Assembly (NCBI RefSeq): GCF_900089945.1
Contig: NZ_FLQY01000268.1
Location: 1 to 33,050 of the forward strand
From: Candidatus Propionivibrio aalborgensis
GTDB lineage: Bacteria; Pseudomonadota; Gammaproteobacteria; Burkholderiales; Rhodocyclaceae
Length of the DNA stretch: 33,050 nt
Reading direction: 5' to 3'
Shown here: piece after piece, positions 15,523 to 24,983 of the stretch
How positions within the stretch are numbered: the stretch's first letter is position 1
Layout: every line of letters begins with the position of its first letter
Translations under genes and position numbers: made by a program
Notes under the pieces: generated by a model
Told to the model about the DNA's origin: nothing
Databases searched by the model: none
Seen by the model: the letters and a program-made list of their open reading frames with translations, nothing else

Positions 15523-16821
15523 TTGGCTCGACTCCTTGGACCACTCAGCACTTTGCGTTGGCGTACCCGGGCAAAGCTGTGGTTTGCAGCATTGCTGGCG
15601 GGCCTGATGGTCGTTGCGTTCGCCGAACTGGCGGATATGGCGCTTGCACTTTTCGGCAGGCTCACAACGGGCCGCCCCTGGATGCCTTTCGTGCTGGCGC
15701 CGACCATCGGCATGCTGACCGTATGGCTGACGCGACGGCTCTGTCCGGGAGCCGCAGGGAGCGGGATCCCGCAAGTAATCGCCGCAACCTGGCTTGCTGC
15801 CAAAGGAAAGCCCGTCAATACTTTGTTGTCGTTGCGGATTGCCTTCGGCAAGATAATCCTTGGCGCGCTGGCTCTGGTGGGAGGGTTCTCGGCAGGGCGT
15901 GAGGGACCTTCGGTTCAGGTCGCTGCCTCGGTCATGCATTCCATCCACAATATCTTTCCGAGTTCCCGCGCGTTGCGAGCTCAGGATCTCATCCTGGCTG
16001 GAGGCGCGGCGGGCGTGGCTGCAGCATTCAACACGCCTTTGGCTGGTATTGTCTTCGCCATTGAGGAGCTGGGGCGCAGACTTGAAACACGCACCAGCGG
16101 CGTGTTGGTCAGCACCATCATCATTTCCGGTCTGGTGGCCGTCGCCCTGCACGGCAATTACAATTATTTCGGCCAGCTCAAAGTGATCAACCAGGATCGA
16201 ACCATCGTTCTACCGATCATTGTTACCGGACTTGTCTGCGGCTCATTGGGTGGGCTGTTCAGCCGCTTGATGTTATGGCCGCAAAAGCGAGTGGATCTCA
16301 AGCTGTGGCGTTGGCGGGCCGAGCACCCGATATATTTTGCCGGCGCCTGTGGTTTGCTGATAGCGATTATCGGTCTGGTCGGCGGCGGCCTCTCGTATGG
16401 CAGCGGCTACATGATCACTTCACAGGTTGTGTCCGGTGAATTGGAGCTTCCCTGGCACGCGCCGATCACTCGTTTTCTGGCCACCATAGTGAGTTACTAC
16501 TCGGGCATTCCTGGCGGAATTTTCGCTCCAGCCTTGGCCGTTGGAGCCTCTCTAGGCTCCAATCTGGCCCAGCTGTCGGGAATTCCCGCGGATACGATTC
16601 CGATAATCGCCCTGTGCATGGCTGGATTCCTGGCTGCGGTAACGCAGGCGCCCATAACTTCGGCAATTATCGTCATGGAGATGATTGACGGTCACGAAAT
16701 GGTGATCAGCCTGATGGCGGTCACTCTGATCGCCAAGGCCGTGAGTGCTCGGCTGAGTCCGGAGCTATACCAGCAGTTGGCCCTCGGGTTTCGGGCCACG
16801 AAAGACCCTGCAGGATCCTGA
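15523..16821 (+). CDS. ClC-family chloride/proton antiporter
   Basis: A 432-residue ClC protein with all signature loops: GSGIP (79-83), GREGP (125-129) with the gating glutamate Glu127, and GIPGGIFAP (328-336). Glu182 in FAIEELGRR matches the inner proton glutamate (Glu203 of the E. coli ClC), which is seen in exchangers rather than channels, so 2 Cl-/1 H+ antiport is expected. A Tyr in SPELYQQLA is a candidate for the chloride-coordinating tyrosine. No C-terminal CBS domains are present. The start is TTG 15523, with no ATG before the first helix; it follows the CxxC gene by 3 nt. It may assist acid resistance or provide charge balance to cation transporters nearby. Confidence 0.93.
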   Translation: MARLLGPLSTLRWRTRAKLWFAALLAGLMVVAFAELADMALALFGRLTTGRPWMPFVLAPTIGMLTVWLTRRLCPGAAGSGIPQVIAATWLAAKGKPVNTLLSLRIAFGKIILGALALVGGFSAGREGPSVQVAASVMHSIHNIFPSSRALRAQDLILAGGAAGVAAAFNTPLAGIVFAIEELGRRLETRTSGVLVSTIIISGLVAVALHGNYNYFGQLKVINQDRTIVLPIIVTGLVCGSLGGLFSRLMLWPQKRVDLKLWRWRAEHPIYFAGACGLLIAIIGLVGGGLSYGSGYMITSQVVSGELELPWHAPITRFLATIVSYYSGIPGGIFAPALAVGASLGSNLAQLSGIPADTIPIIALCMAGFLAAVTQAPITSAIIVMEMIDGHEMVISLMAVTLIAKAVSARLSPELYQQLALGFRATKDPAGS

Positions 16822-16871
16822 ATGCAACTCCGCCAGACTGCAGTCGGACTCGCTCGTTTACGCATGTTTTC

Positions 16872-18776
16872 TTGACGTCGGCCTGCCTTGTGACCCATTC
16901 GGCCGACTCGTCCGCTGTCGCGATCCTGCACGAATTGTTCGGTTATAAGGACTTTCGCGGCGCGCAAGCAGAAATTGTCGCGCATGTGCTCAGCGGTGGT
17001 GACGCGCTGGTGCTGATGCCCACCGGTGGCGGCAAGAGCCTGTGTTACCAGCTGCCGGCGATCATGCGGCACCGCGCCGGTCACGGCGTGGCGGTCGTTG
17101 TGAGCCCGCTGATCGCGCTCATGCACGATCAGGTTGGTGCTCTCGAAGTGGCCGGTGTGCACGCGGCGTTCATCAATTCGACTCTGACGCTGGAGGAAAC
17201 GCAGCGGATTGAGCGCGAAATGTTGAGCGGCCGTCTGGTGCTGCTTTATGTGGCACCCGAACGCTTGACCACGCCGCGCATGCTCGCGCAGCTCGATTCG
17301 CTGCGCGAGCGCGGTCTGCTCAGCCTTTTTGCCATCGACGAGGCGCATTGCGTAAGCCAGTGGGGCCACGATTTTCGTGAGGATTATCAGGCGCTTAACG
17401 TATTGCACGAGCGCTACGCCGGTGTTCCGCGCATCGCCCTCACCGCGACGGCCGACGATCTGACGCGCGCCGACGTCATTGAGCGGCTTGCATTGAGCGA
17501 AGCCCGCGTTTTCATCAGCAGTTTCGACCGACCAAACATCCGTTACGCCGTGGTCGAAAAGGACGATGCACGCCGGCAGTTGTTGCACTTCATCCAGGAG
17601 GAACACCAGGGAGACGCAGGCATCGTTTACTGCCAGTCACGCCGGAAGGTGGATGAGACGGCAGTGTGGCTGGATCGTCAGGGTATCAGTGCGTTGCCCT
17701 ATCACGCCGGGCTCGCCGCCGAGGTGCGCCGGCGTCACCAGGACCGCTTCTTGCGCGATGAGGGCCTCGTCATGGTCGCCACCATCGCTTTCGGGATGGG
17801 GATTGACAAGCCAGACGTGCGCTTCGTCGCGCACCTGGATTTGCCGAAGAACATCGAGGGCTACTACCAGGAGACCGGTCGGGCGGGCCGCGATGGCTTG
17901 CCTGCCGATGCCTGGATGGCTTACGGCTTGGCGGACGTGGTCAACCAGCGGCGCATGATCGACGAGAGTCCGGCCGTCGAGGCGTTCAAGCGCAACCAGC
18001 GCGGCAAGCTCGACGCGTTGCTGTCGCTGGCCGAAGCGCACGATTGCCGGCGCGTCCGGCTACTCGCCTATTTTGGCGAGGCGAGTGTCGTATGCGGTGC
18101 GCACCAGAACGCCTGCGACAACTGTCTGAATCCGCCAGCGACCTGGGACGCCACCGAGGCTGCGCGCAAAGCACTTTCCGGCGTCTATCGTTTCCTCCAG
18201 CAGCGCGGCCAGCGCTTCGGCGCCGGGCATCTGATCGATGTGTTGCGCGGCAAGACTACGGAGAAGGTTGCGCAGTTCGGGCATGAGAGTCTCACCACTT
18301 TTGGCATCGGCTCCGACGTGAGCGAAGCGCAATGGCGTGTCGTGTTGCGTCAACTGATCGCGCTGGGCTACCTGCAAACCGAAGGCGACTACAACACTTT
18401 GGAGCTCACGCCTGCAGCGCGCGAGGTTTTGCGCGGCGAGGTGCAGATAACGCTGCGCCAGCCCGGCGTTGCGTCAAAGGCGGCGCGCGTCGCGAAGCGT
18501 GGAAAGGGCACCAGTGCTCAGCGCACCAGGGGCAAGTCGCCGCCGTTACCACTCGACGAAGCCGGCCTGGCGCGTTTCGAAGCGCTGAAGGCGTGGCGCG
18601 GCGAGCTAGCGCGCGAACGCAAACTACCGGCCTACGTCATCTTCCACGATGCGACTCTGGCTGAAATGGCGCACACGGCGCCTGGTTCACTGGAGGCCAT
18701 CGAAAACATCAGCGGTGTGGGCGCGAAGAAGCTTGAGGCCTACGGGCGCGACATCCTGCGCGTGTTGGGCGGCTGA
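16872..18776 (+). CDS. recQ: ATP-dependent DNA helicase RecQ
   Basis: A 634-residue 3'-5' superfamily 2 helicase. Walker A MPTGGGKS (Lys55), the DEAH box in [15 protein letters not shown] with the aromatic-rich loop, motif V/VI ([25 protein letters not shown]) and the zinc-binding cysteines (CRRVR...[11 protein letters not shown]) are all present. A winged-helix RQC domain and a C-terminal HRDC domain (about 560-630) follow, so the protein is full length. It acts in recombination repair and fork restart. TTG 16872 is given as the start; GTG 16890, six codons later, fits homologue length equally well, and neither has a clear ribosome site. It follows the ClC gene by 50 nt on the same strand. 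Confidence 0.96.
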   Translation: MTSACLVTHSADSSAVAILHELFGYKDFRGAQAEIVAHVLSGGDALVLMPTGGGKSLCYQLPAIMRHRAGHGVAVVVSPLIALMHDQVGALEVAGVHAAFINSTLTLEETQRIEREMLSGRLVLLYVAPERLTTPRMLAQLDSLRERGLLSLFAIDEAHCVSQWGHDFREDYQALNVLHERYAGVPRIALTATADDLTRADVIERLALSEARVFISSFDRPNIRYAVVEKDDARRQLLHFIQEEHQGDAGIVYCQSRRKVDETAVWLDRQGISALPYHAGLAAEVRRRHQDRFLRDEGLVMVATIAFGMGIDKPDVRFVAHLDLPKNIEGYYQETGRAGRDGLPADAWMAYGLADVVNQRRMIDESPAVEAFKRNQRGKLDALLSLAEAHDCRRVRLLAYFGEASVVCGAHQNACDNCLNPPATWDATEAARKALSGVYRFLQQRGQRFGAGHLIDVLRGKTTEKVAQFGHESLTTFGIGSDVSEAQWRVVLRQLIALGYLQTEGDYNTLELTPAAREVLRGEVQITLRQPGVASKAARVAKRGKGTSAQRTRGKSPPLPLDEAGLARFEALKAWRGELARERKLPAYVIFHDATLAEMAHTAPGSLEAIENISGVGAKKLEAYGRDILRVLGG

Positions 18777-18830
18777 TTGAGCAATCGCCCGAGCGCAGGG
18801 ACGAGCGACAATTTCGGTTAAGCTGTCCGC

Positions 18831-19127
18831 ATGGATTTTCTGGATATTCTCGGGCTTCTGCTGCTGGTTGCGACTGGCTGGATATGGTTCGATAGCCTCA
18901 AAGCCCGCGAGGCGGCGGTGTCGGCTTCGAAGGCGGCCTGCAATTCCGAGGACAAGCTGCTGCTCGACGACACCGTCGCCATTCAGCGCATTGGTCTGGG
19001 TCGGGATGACGAGGGCGTCTTACGCATTCGTCGCCTCTATGGTTTTGAGTACAGTGACACGGGTAATGATCGGTGTGCAGGACGCATTGTCATGCTGGGA
19101 AGTCAGGTGCTGGTGATCAACCTGTAA
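18831..19127 (+). CDS. DUF3301 membrane-anchored protein
   Basis: A 98-residue protein with one N-terminal hydrophobic segment (about 4-20) followed by DSLKAREAA and a soluble beta-rich domain containing LLDDTVAIQRIGLGRD and RRLYGFEYSDTGNDRCAGRI. This pattern matches the DUF3301 family of small proteobacterial proteins of unknown function. It lies 54 nt after recQ. No ribosome site is obvious. The N-terminal helix should anchor it in the inner membrane; the orientation of the domain is not certain. Confidence 0.88.
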   Translation: MDFLDILGLLLLVATGWIWFDSLKAREAAVSASKAACNSEDKLLLDDTVAIQRIGLGRDDEGVLRIRRLYGFEYSDTGNDRCAGRIVMLGSQVLVINL

Positions 19128-19265
19128 TCAGGCTGCGGTATTTATGCGCTTGCGGAAGTATGGGAACATCAGGTGCGAGCGAAATCGACGATCGGCAAGC
19201 GTTGATGGCCCTGATTCTCCGTTCGGCGGCCCAAAATTCGATATTGTTCAATCTGGCGCAACGAA

Positions 19266-21989
19266 ATGAACGCAGTGGCTCATAAGAACCCGGTCCATCG
19301 AAGGAATGACTGGCATCATCTTCCGGTCGATCAGGTGGCTGACGATCTGAAGACGGTGCTGGACGATGGTCTGTCGGACGAAGCAGTCAGTTCCCTGCGC
19401 GCACAGCACGGCGAAAACCGCATCACGCCACAACCCGGCCGGGGGCCCTTGCTTCGCTTTGCGCTACAGTTCAGCCAGCCGCTGGTGGTTGTGCTGGTGA
19501 TCGCCGGCGTTGTAACGGCTTTTCTTGGCGAATGGGTTGATTCGGGGGTGATTTTTGGAGTCACGCTGATCAATGCGGTGATCGGCTTCATCCAGGAAGG
19601 CCGTGCTGAAGATGCCCTGGCGGCTCTGGCGCGTTCGGTGACGAGCGAAGTGACGGTGCTACGCGGCGGTGCCAAACGACGTTTGCCGTCGACGGCGCTG
19701 GTTCCTGGCGATGTCGTGCTGCTGGCGGCGGGTGACAAGGTGCCGGCCGATCTGCGCCTGTTTCGCGCGAAAGAACTGCAAGCGATAGAGTCGGCGCTGA
19801 CCGGTGAGTCGACGGCAGTGAGCAAGCACCACAAGGCACTTTCGCCGGATACCCTGCTCGCCGAGCGCGGCAACATGGCTTATGCCGGCACGGTGATGGT
19901 TCGCGGTCAGGGCGCCGGCGTCGTGGTGGCAACCGGCGACGCGACCGAGACAGGACGCATCTCGCGCCTGATCGCCGAAGCGCCCGATCTCACCACGCCG
20001 CTCACGAGCAAGATGGCGGTTTTCAGCAACTGGCTGCTGATTGCCATCGGCCTGCTCGCGGTGCTGACCTTCGCGATCGGACTGTGGCGCGGCGAGTCGG
20101 CTTTCGAAATGTTCATGGCCGCCGTGGCGCTGGCGGTGGGGGCGATTCCCGAGGGATTGCCGGCGGCGATGACGATCACGCTGGCGATCGGCGTTTCACG
20201 CATGGCCAAACGCCGCGCGATCATCCGCAAGTTGCCGGCGGTCGAAACGCTAGGCAGTACGACGGTGATCTGCTCGGACAAGACCGGCACGCTGACCGAG
20301 AACCAGATGACGGTACGCGAAATTTTTGCCGGTGGCGTGAGCTACCCGGTGAGCGGCAGTGGCTATGCGCCGACCGGCAAGATTGCCGACGAGCCCGACC
20401 TGGATTCGCCGGATTCCTGTGCACTGCGCGAATGCCTGCTCGGCGGCGGGCTGTGCAACGATGCCGGCTTGCGCAAATCTGGGCGGCATTGGGAAATTAC
20501 CGGTGATCCGACCGAAGGTGCGTTGCTCGTTGCGCTACGCAAGGGCGGGCTTGACGAAGCTACGCTGCAGAAACTGTTTCCCCGACTCGATGAAATCCCC
20601 TTCGATTCGGCACGCCAGTACATGGCAACCCTGCACGAAATTGAAGGGGTGCGTATTGCGTATTTCAAGGGCGCCATCGAGCAGTTGCTGCCGCGCTCGA
20701 CGAGCATGCTCGATGCGGCAGGCGTGCCAGTGCCTATCGATCGCGAGCGGATCGAGAAAATCGCTGGCGAGATGGCTGTCGAGGGCTTGCGTGTGCTTGC
20801 GGTCGGGCGCCTGGCGTCCCTTTCAGGCGGTTCCTTGGACCACAAACAGATTGAACGGGATGACTGCGAACTTCAGTTCGTCGGGCTGTTCGGCATGATC
20901 GATCCGCCGCGGCCAAAGGCGATTTCGTCAGTAAAAGCCTGTCATGCAGCCGGAATCGTGGTCAAGATGATTACCGGCGACCATGCCGTGACGGCGCTTT
21001 CGATCGCCAGCCAGATCGGTATCGTCAAGGCGGGTGCAGAGGCTGAAAACACCGTACTGACCGGGCGTGATCTGGCCGCGCTCGACGACGATGCCCTGCG
21101 CGGCGTGGCGCAAGCCGTGCATGTTTTCGCCAGGGTCGAACCCGAACAGAAGCTGCGACTGGTGCGTGCCCTGCAGGCCGATGGCGAGGTTGTGGCGATG
21201 ACCGGCGACGGCGTCAATGACGCGCCGGCACTCAAACAGGCCAATATCGGCATCGCCATGGGTCTGGCCGGCACAGAGGTGGCCAAGGATGCGGCGGACA
21301 TGGTGCTGACCGACGACGATTTCGCCACGATTGAGGCGGCTGTCGAGGAGGGGCGCGGGGTCTACGACAATCTCGTCAAGTTCATCACCTGGACGCTGCC
21401 GACCAATTTCGGCGAAGGCCTGGTCATCATGGCGGCCATCGTTGCCGGCGCCACGCTACCGATCACGGCGCTGCAGATTCTGTGGATCAACATGACGACG
21501 GCGGTGTTTCTCGGTCTGACCCTTGCCTTCGAGCCGATCGAGAAAGGCGTCATGCGTCGCGTGCCGCGACCGCCGGGCACGCCGATCCTTGATCACGCAT
21601 TGATCGCCCGTATCGTGCTGGTCGGCGTGTTGTTGCTCGGCGGTTCCTTCGGCCTCTTCCTGCTGGAGCTGGCGCGCGGGCACACCCTGGCCGAGGCCCG
21701 CACGGTGGCGGTCAACGTTTTCGTCGTGGTCGAGACATTCTATCTGTTCAACTGCCGTTCCTTGAGTCGCTCGGCGCTGAAAATTGGCCTCTTCAGCAAT
21801 CCGGCGATCTGGTACGGCGTGGCGACGATGGCTGTTCTGCAGTTGTCCCTGACCTATGTGCCGTTGATGAACCAACTGTTTCAAACCGCACCGATTGACG
21901 CCCATGCGTGGATGGAGATTTTCGCGGTGGGTCTTTCTGCATTGTTGGTCGTCGGCGTGGAAAAACACCTCCTGCATCGACGCCGGTAA
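19266..21989 (+). CDS. P-type cation-transporting ATPase (P2 type)
   Basis: A 907-residue P-type ATPase with an N-terminal cation-ATPase domain, actuator loop TGES, M4 motif IPEGLP (Glu296), phosphorylation site SDKTGTLT (Asp338) and hinge TGDGVNDAPAL. Ten membrane spans are expected, with the last four in residues about 725-900. The layout is that of PMCA/SERCA/Na,K-type pumps. The M6 region reads WINMTTAVFLGL (Asn742-Ala746), so the aspartate that binds Ca2+ in SERCA M6 is absent. The transported ion is therefore open, with Ca2+, Na+ and H+ as candidates. ATG 19266 is the only sensible start; a ribosome site is not clear. The 138-nt gap before it presumably carries its promoter. Confidence 0.93.
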   Translation: MNAVAHKNPVHRRNDWHHLPVDQVADDLKTVLDDGLSDEAVSSLRAQHGENRITPQPGRGPLLRFALQFSQPLVVVLVIAGVVTAFLGEWVDSGVIFGVTLINAVIGFIQEGRAEDALAALARSVTSEVTVLRGGAKRRLPSTALVPGDVVLLAAGDKVPADLRLFRAKELQAIESALTGESTAVSKHHKALSPDTLLAERGNMAYAGTVMVRGQGAGVVVATGDATETGRISRLIAEAPDLTTPLTSKMAVFSNWLLIAIGLLAVLTFAIGLWRGESAFEMFMAAVALAVGAIPEGLPAAMTITLAIGVSRMAKRRAIIRKLPAVETLGSTTVICSDKTGTLTENQMTVREIFAGGVSYPVSGSGYAPTGKIADEPDLDSPDSCALRECLLGGGLCNDAGLRKSGRHWEITGDPTEGALLVALRKGGLDEATLQKLFPRLDEIPFDSARQYMATLHEIEGVRIAYFKGAIEQLLPRSTSMLDAAGVPVPIDRERIEKIAGEMAVEGLRVLAVGRLASLSGGSLDHKQIERDDCELQFVGLFGMIDPPRPKAISSVKACHAAGIVVKMITGDHAVTALSIASQIGIVKAGAEAENTVLTGRDLAALDDDALRGVAQAVHVFARVEPEQKLRLVRALQADGEVVAMTGDGVNDAPALKQANIGIAMGLAGTEVAKDAADMVLTDDDFATIEAAVEEGRGVYDNLVKFITWTLPTNFGEGLVIMAAIVAGATLPITALQILWINMTTAVFLGLTLAFEPIEKGVMRRVPRPPGTPILDHALIARIVLVGVLLLGGSFGLFLLELARGHTLAEARTVAVNVFVVVETFYLFNCRSLSRSALKIGLFSNPAIWYGVATMAVLQLSLTYVPLMNQLFQTAPIDAHAWMEIFAVGLSALLVVGVEKHLLHRRR

Positions 21990-22084
21990 TTCTGAAGTTG
22001 AAATCGATCCGACATCGACGATTTCCGCAATGTAGCAATCGACGTCGTGTTCCGGCTCAGCTTGCGCGCGTGCCGGATAATGTA

Positions 22085-22113
22085 CTTGAAGAACGTGCAT
22101 CTGGCCTCCATAT
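22085..22113 (+). promoter_or_regulatory. Sigma-32 (heat-shock) promoter of htpX
   Basis: CTTGAAG at 22085-22091 matches the RpoH -35 consensus CTTGAAA in six of seven positions. CTCCATAT at 22106-22113 matches the -10 consensus CCCCATNT in all but one defined position. The 14-nt spacing is ideal. Transcription would start near 22120, giving a leader of about 60 nt before htpX. Confidence 0.75.
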
Positions 22114-22181
22114 GGTGCCACGTCGTGCGGGAGATCGTGCGCACGGTACACCTTGTAAACGAATACTTCTTAGGAATCGCG

Positions 22182-23063
22182 ATGAAACGAATTCTGCTGT
22201 TTCTCGGCACCAATCTGGCCATCGTGCTGGTACTGTCCGTCACCATGCGCCTGCTGGGTGTCGAGCCCTACCTCAACGCCAACGGATTGAACCTCGGTTC
22301 ACTCCTGATCTTTGCGGCTGTCATGGGCTTTGGCGGCTCTTTCATCTCGCTGGCCATATCCAAGTGGTCGGTCAAAAAATCGATGGGTGTACAGGTCATC
22401 GAAACACCGTCGAATTCGACCGAATTCTGGCTGGTCGAGACCATCCGCAAGTATGCGACGGAAGCCGGTATCGAGATGCCGGAGGTCGGAATCTACCAGG
22501 CACCCGAGGTCAACGCTTTTGCTACCGGCATGAGCAAGAACAGTTCGCTGATTGCCGTCTCAACCGGCTTGCTTCAGCAGATGTCGCGCGCGGAGGTCGA
22601 GGCGGTGCTCGGGCACGAGGTGGCACATGCCGCCAACGGCGACATGGTGACGCTGGCGCTGATCCAGGGCGTCGTCAACACCTTTGTCATGTTCCTGTCT
22701 CGCGTCATTGGCCATCTGGTGGACAAGGTCGTGTTCAAGACCGAGCGCGGCCATGGCCCCGCGTTTTTCATCACCATGATCATCGCCGAGCTGGTGCTGG
22801 GCATTCTGGCGTCAATCATCGTCATGTGGTTTTCGCGGCAGCGCGAATTCCGCGCCGATCGCGGAGGTGCGCGCCTGGCTGGTCGGCAAAACATGATCGC
22901 CGCATTGCAGCGCCTGAATGCGCTACATCCGCAACCCTTGCCTGACCGGATGGCCGCGTTCGGTATTGCCGGTGGTGGCGGCAGCGGATTCAAGCGCCTG
23001 TTCATGACCCATCCGCCTTTGGAAGAGCGTATTGCCGCGCTGAAGGCATCGCAGGAGCGGTGA
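22182..23063 (+). CDS. htpX: Membrane zinc metalloprotease HtpX
   Basis: A 293-residue M48-family protease of the inner membrane. Two N-terminal spans (about 4-24 and 34-54) precede the catalytic HEVAH (His145, Glu146, His149). A second hydrophobic pair lies at about 165-220, and the third zinc ligand is expected in REFRAD. HtpX cleaves misfolded membrane proteins and works beside FtsH in membrane quality control. The frame is open upstream, but ATG 22182 has AGGA 6 nt before it and matches the usual MKRI start of the family. The heat-shock promoter at 22085-22113 fits its known RpoH control in other bacteria, though many species also use CpxR. Confidence 0.96.
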   Translation: MKRILLFLGTNLAIVLVLSVTMRLLGVEPYLNANGLNLGSLLIFAAVMGFGGSFISLAISKWSVKKSMGVQVIETPSNSTEFWLVETIRKYATEAGIEMPEVGIYQAPEVNAFATGMSKNSSLIAVSTGLLQQMSRAEVEAVLGHEVAHAANGDMVTLALIQGVVNTFVMFLSRVIGHLVDKVVFKTERGHGPAFFITMIIAELVLGILASIIVMWFSRQREFRADRGGARLAGRQNMIAALQRLNALHPQPLPDRMAAFGIAGGGGSGFKRLFMTHPPLEERIAALKASQER

Positions 23064-23087
23064 CTCATCTGCGCCAGCTGAGTTTTT
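23063..23087 (+). terminator. Terminator of htpX
   Basis: A hairpin starts within the htpX stop codon. ACTCA (23063-23067) pairs with TGAGT (23079-23083), and CTG pairs with CAG inside, with one mismatch, leaving a 3-nt loop and then a T5 run. It separates htpX from the convergent djlA gene. Confidence 0.65.
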
Positions 23088-23125
23088 CAGCACCGTCATT
23101 ATTGATGCCTTGACGCGCGATTCAC

Positions 23126-23899
23126 TCAGATCTTCCGGCTCTCCGCGATCAGGTCGTAGGCAAGCTGGATCTCTTTTGCCTGTTCGGTTGCCAATGCGAT
23201 CATGTCTTCCGGCAGGCCCTGTCCGATCAGCTTGTCCGGGTGGTACTGGCTGATCAGCTGGCGATAGGCATGCTTGATTTCCTTGTCGGTGTTGTCTTTT
23301 GTGACTCCCAGGGCTTTGTAGGCGTCGTCCAGCGCGGCGGCTGTTTTGGGCTGACCTGCAGCGAAATGGGACTGGTTCAGCACCATCTCCATCAAATGCC
23401 TGAACGTGGCCGGGTCATAGCCGAGACGCCTGGCGACGTCGGCGAGCACCGTTTCTTCTGCCGGATGAATATGTCCATCCGCCGTCGCCATCACGATCAG
23501 ATAAACCAGCAGTATCTGTCGGAGATGCTTGGTTTTGCCACAAACCGAAATGAATCTGGCGTAAGTCGCCCCGATTTCAAACGCCGGGTCGGCTCCACGC
23601 TTGAACAACGCGATCGCCTGCGCACGGTGTTCTGCGGTCATCCCCAGCTTCTGCATCAACTGTTCGACATGCGCGATTTCGTCTTGCGAGACGTGCCCAT
23701 CCGCCTTGGCCAGTTTGCCCATCGAGATGAACATCGTTTCGAGGAATACGCTCTGACGATTTGCATTCTGCAGCGGGTTTATTCCGCCGGGACCATAGGC
23801 TCGCGAGCGGTCGATCAATGAACCGATAAACAAGCCAAAGAGCGCTCCAAAAAATCCGGAAAAGTAGAAACCAGCGATGAAGAAAATTAACTTGAACAA
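23126..23899 (-). CDS. djlA: Membrane-anchored DnaJ co-chaperone DjlA
   Basis: A 257-residue protein in three parts: an N-terminal glycine-rich membrane segment (FIAGFYFSGFFGALFGLFIG, about 5-28), a TerB-like helical domain (about 50-170, with KADGHVSQDE and TADGHIHPAE repeats) and a C-terminal J domain (about 190-257) with the HPD motif in SQYHPDKL. This is the DjlA architecture at the usual length. DjlA stimulates DnaK at the membrane. The start is TTG 23899, with GGAG 5 nt upstream; no ATG exists near it. It follows the TIR gene on the same strand after 59 nt, so the two may be co-transcribed. Confidence 0.92.
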   Translation of the reverse strand: MFKLIFFIAGFYFSGFFGALFGLFIGSLIDRSRAYGPGGINPLQNANRQSVFLETMFISMGKLAKADGHVSQDEIAHVEQLMQKLGMTAEHRAQAIALFKRGADPAFEIGATYARFISVCGKTKHLRQILLVYLIVMATADGHIHPAEETVLADVARRLGYDPATFRHLMEMVLNQSHFAAGQPKTAAALDDAYKALGVTKDNTDKEIKHAYRQLISQYHPDKLIGQGLPEDMIALATEQAKEIQLAYDLIAESRKI

Positions 23900-23958
23900 G
23901 GTGACTCCAGAAGGTTTTCGGGTTAAAGACGGGGCTGCCTATCCCGATTCGAAAGGAT

Positions 23959-24855
23959 TTAGCGTCCCATCTTGGTGTACGCATCGGGTACGGTCGTCCT
24001 GACGCGGCTCAGAGCGGCGTTTGCCGTCTCTCTCGATTCAAATGGGCCAATCGCCACGACCCACAGGTTTGGAGCAAGCAAAGGGTAGTCATTCGAGTCG
24101 ATCACGGTCGTATCAAGCCCCGCACGGGTGAGCCTGAGGTGATGTCGTTCGGCAGACTGCAGGTCGTCGCGGCCGAACGAGCCGGCAACGACGAGCCAGG
24201 AACCGCCCGGGCGGGTTGCCTCAGCCGTCACGGCGCGATCACGTGCTACTTGCATCGGAATCGACGGCGAGGGGACGTGCTGCTTGCCGGTCTGTAGCGA
24301 CTCGACGACAAAATAGCCCGCAATGCCGATGGCAAAGACGGCAAGGAGTGCAACTAAAACGGTTCGCCGGCCATGCATCGATCGACCTCCGGCTTGACCT
24401 TCAGCTTTGCGTTCCGGCGTAAAGGGCTGGCCGGCTGGTGGCATCTCACGCGCTGATGCGGACGGCTTGCCCAGGATTCGCCGGAGATCCCCGATCAACT
24501 CGGTGAAGCGTTCGGAAGCTTGTCCCGGTTGCCAGCCCGATATGTCAGCGGCCTGGATTTCACGAAACCCGCGCGGAGCGGGCACCTGATCGAGCAGCAC
24601 CGGAACCAGTATCTTGCGCGCCTTCCCCTCGTCGGCCTCCTCCGCAACCCATTGCGATTCAACCGAAGACTGCGACCAGGCGACCACGATGCAGCGGGCA
24701 TCCTGGAGGGCGGTGCCGATGTAGCTTCGCCAGGTCTCTCCCGCCGGGATGCGGCGATCCCAGAAGACCGTCCAGCCCTGTGCCTCGAATTCAGTAACAA
24801 GGCTCTTGATTCTCGCCTCGTCTTCTCGGGAGTAGCTCAGAAAAATGTCTGCCAT
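23959..24855 (-). CDS. TIR domain - transmembrane - SPOR-like domain protein
   Basis: A 298-residue protein. Residues 1-128 form a TIR domain: ADIFLSYSREDE at the start, then FWDRRIPAGETW, and WVAEE with Trp69 and Glu73 at the place of the catalytic glutamate of NAD-cleaving TIR domains. A Pro/Gly/Ala-rich linker leads to a single membrane helix (about 165-184, preceded by HGRR, so TIR inside). The periplasmic part ends in a domain (about 218-298, GSWLVVAGSF ... LWVVAIGPFESRETAN ... TKMGR) that reads like a SPOR peptidoglycan-binding fold. TIR domains cleave NAD+ or make signalling nucleotides in bacterial defence, and SPOR domains bind denuded glycan. The combination suggests an envelope-sensing TIR, which is inference. 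Confidence 0.85.
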   Translation of the reverse strand: MADIFLSYSREDEARIKSLVTEFEAQGWTVFWDRRIPAGETWRSYIGTALQDARCIVVAWSQSSVESQWVAEEADEGKARKILVPVLLDQVPAPRGFREIQAADISGWQPGQASERFTELIGDLRRILGKPSASAREMPPAGQPFTPERKAEGQAGGRSMHGRRTVLVALLAVFAIGIAGYFVVESLQTGKQHVPSPSIPMQVARDRAVTAEATRPGGSWLVVAGSFGRDDLQSAERHHLRLTRAGLDTTVIDSNDYPLLAPNLWVVAIGPFESRETANAALSRVRTTVPDAYTKMGR

Positions 24856-24983
24856 TGCTGTTTCGAGTCTTCCAACAAAACCTACCTGGAATCAGAACAA
24901 GTTGTATGTCATTTCTGGCGCACAATCGACACCTGCCCGGTAGATTTGCAACATACGCCAACGCCCATTTTAAGCGATAGCCG

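Noticed and set aside
21908-22945. A 345-codon plus-strand ORF across the end of the P-type ATPase and htpX
   Set aside because: It overlaps two well-supported genes in another frame on the same strand, and its product shows no family features.
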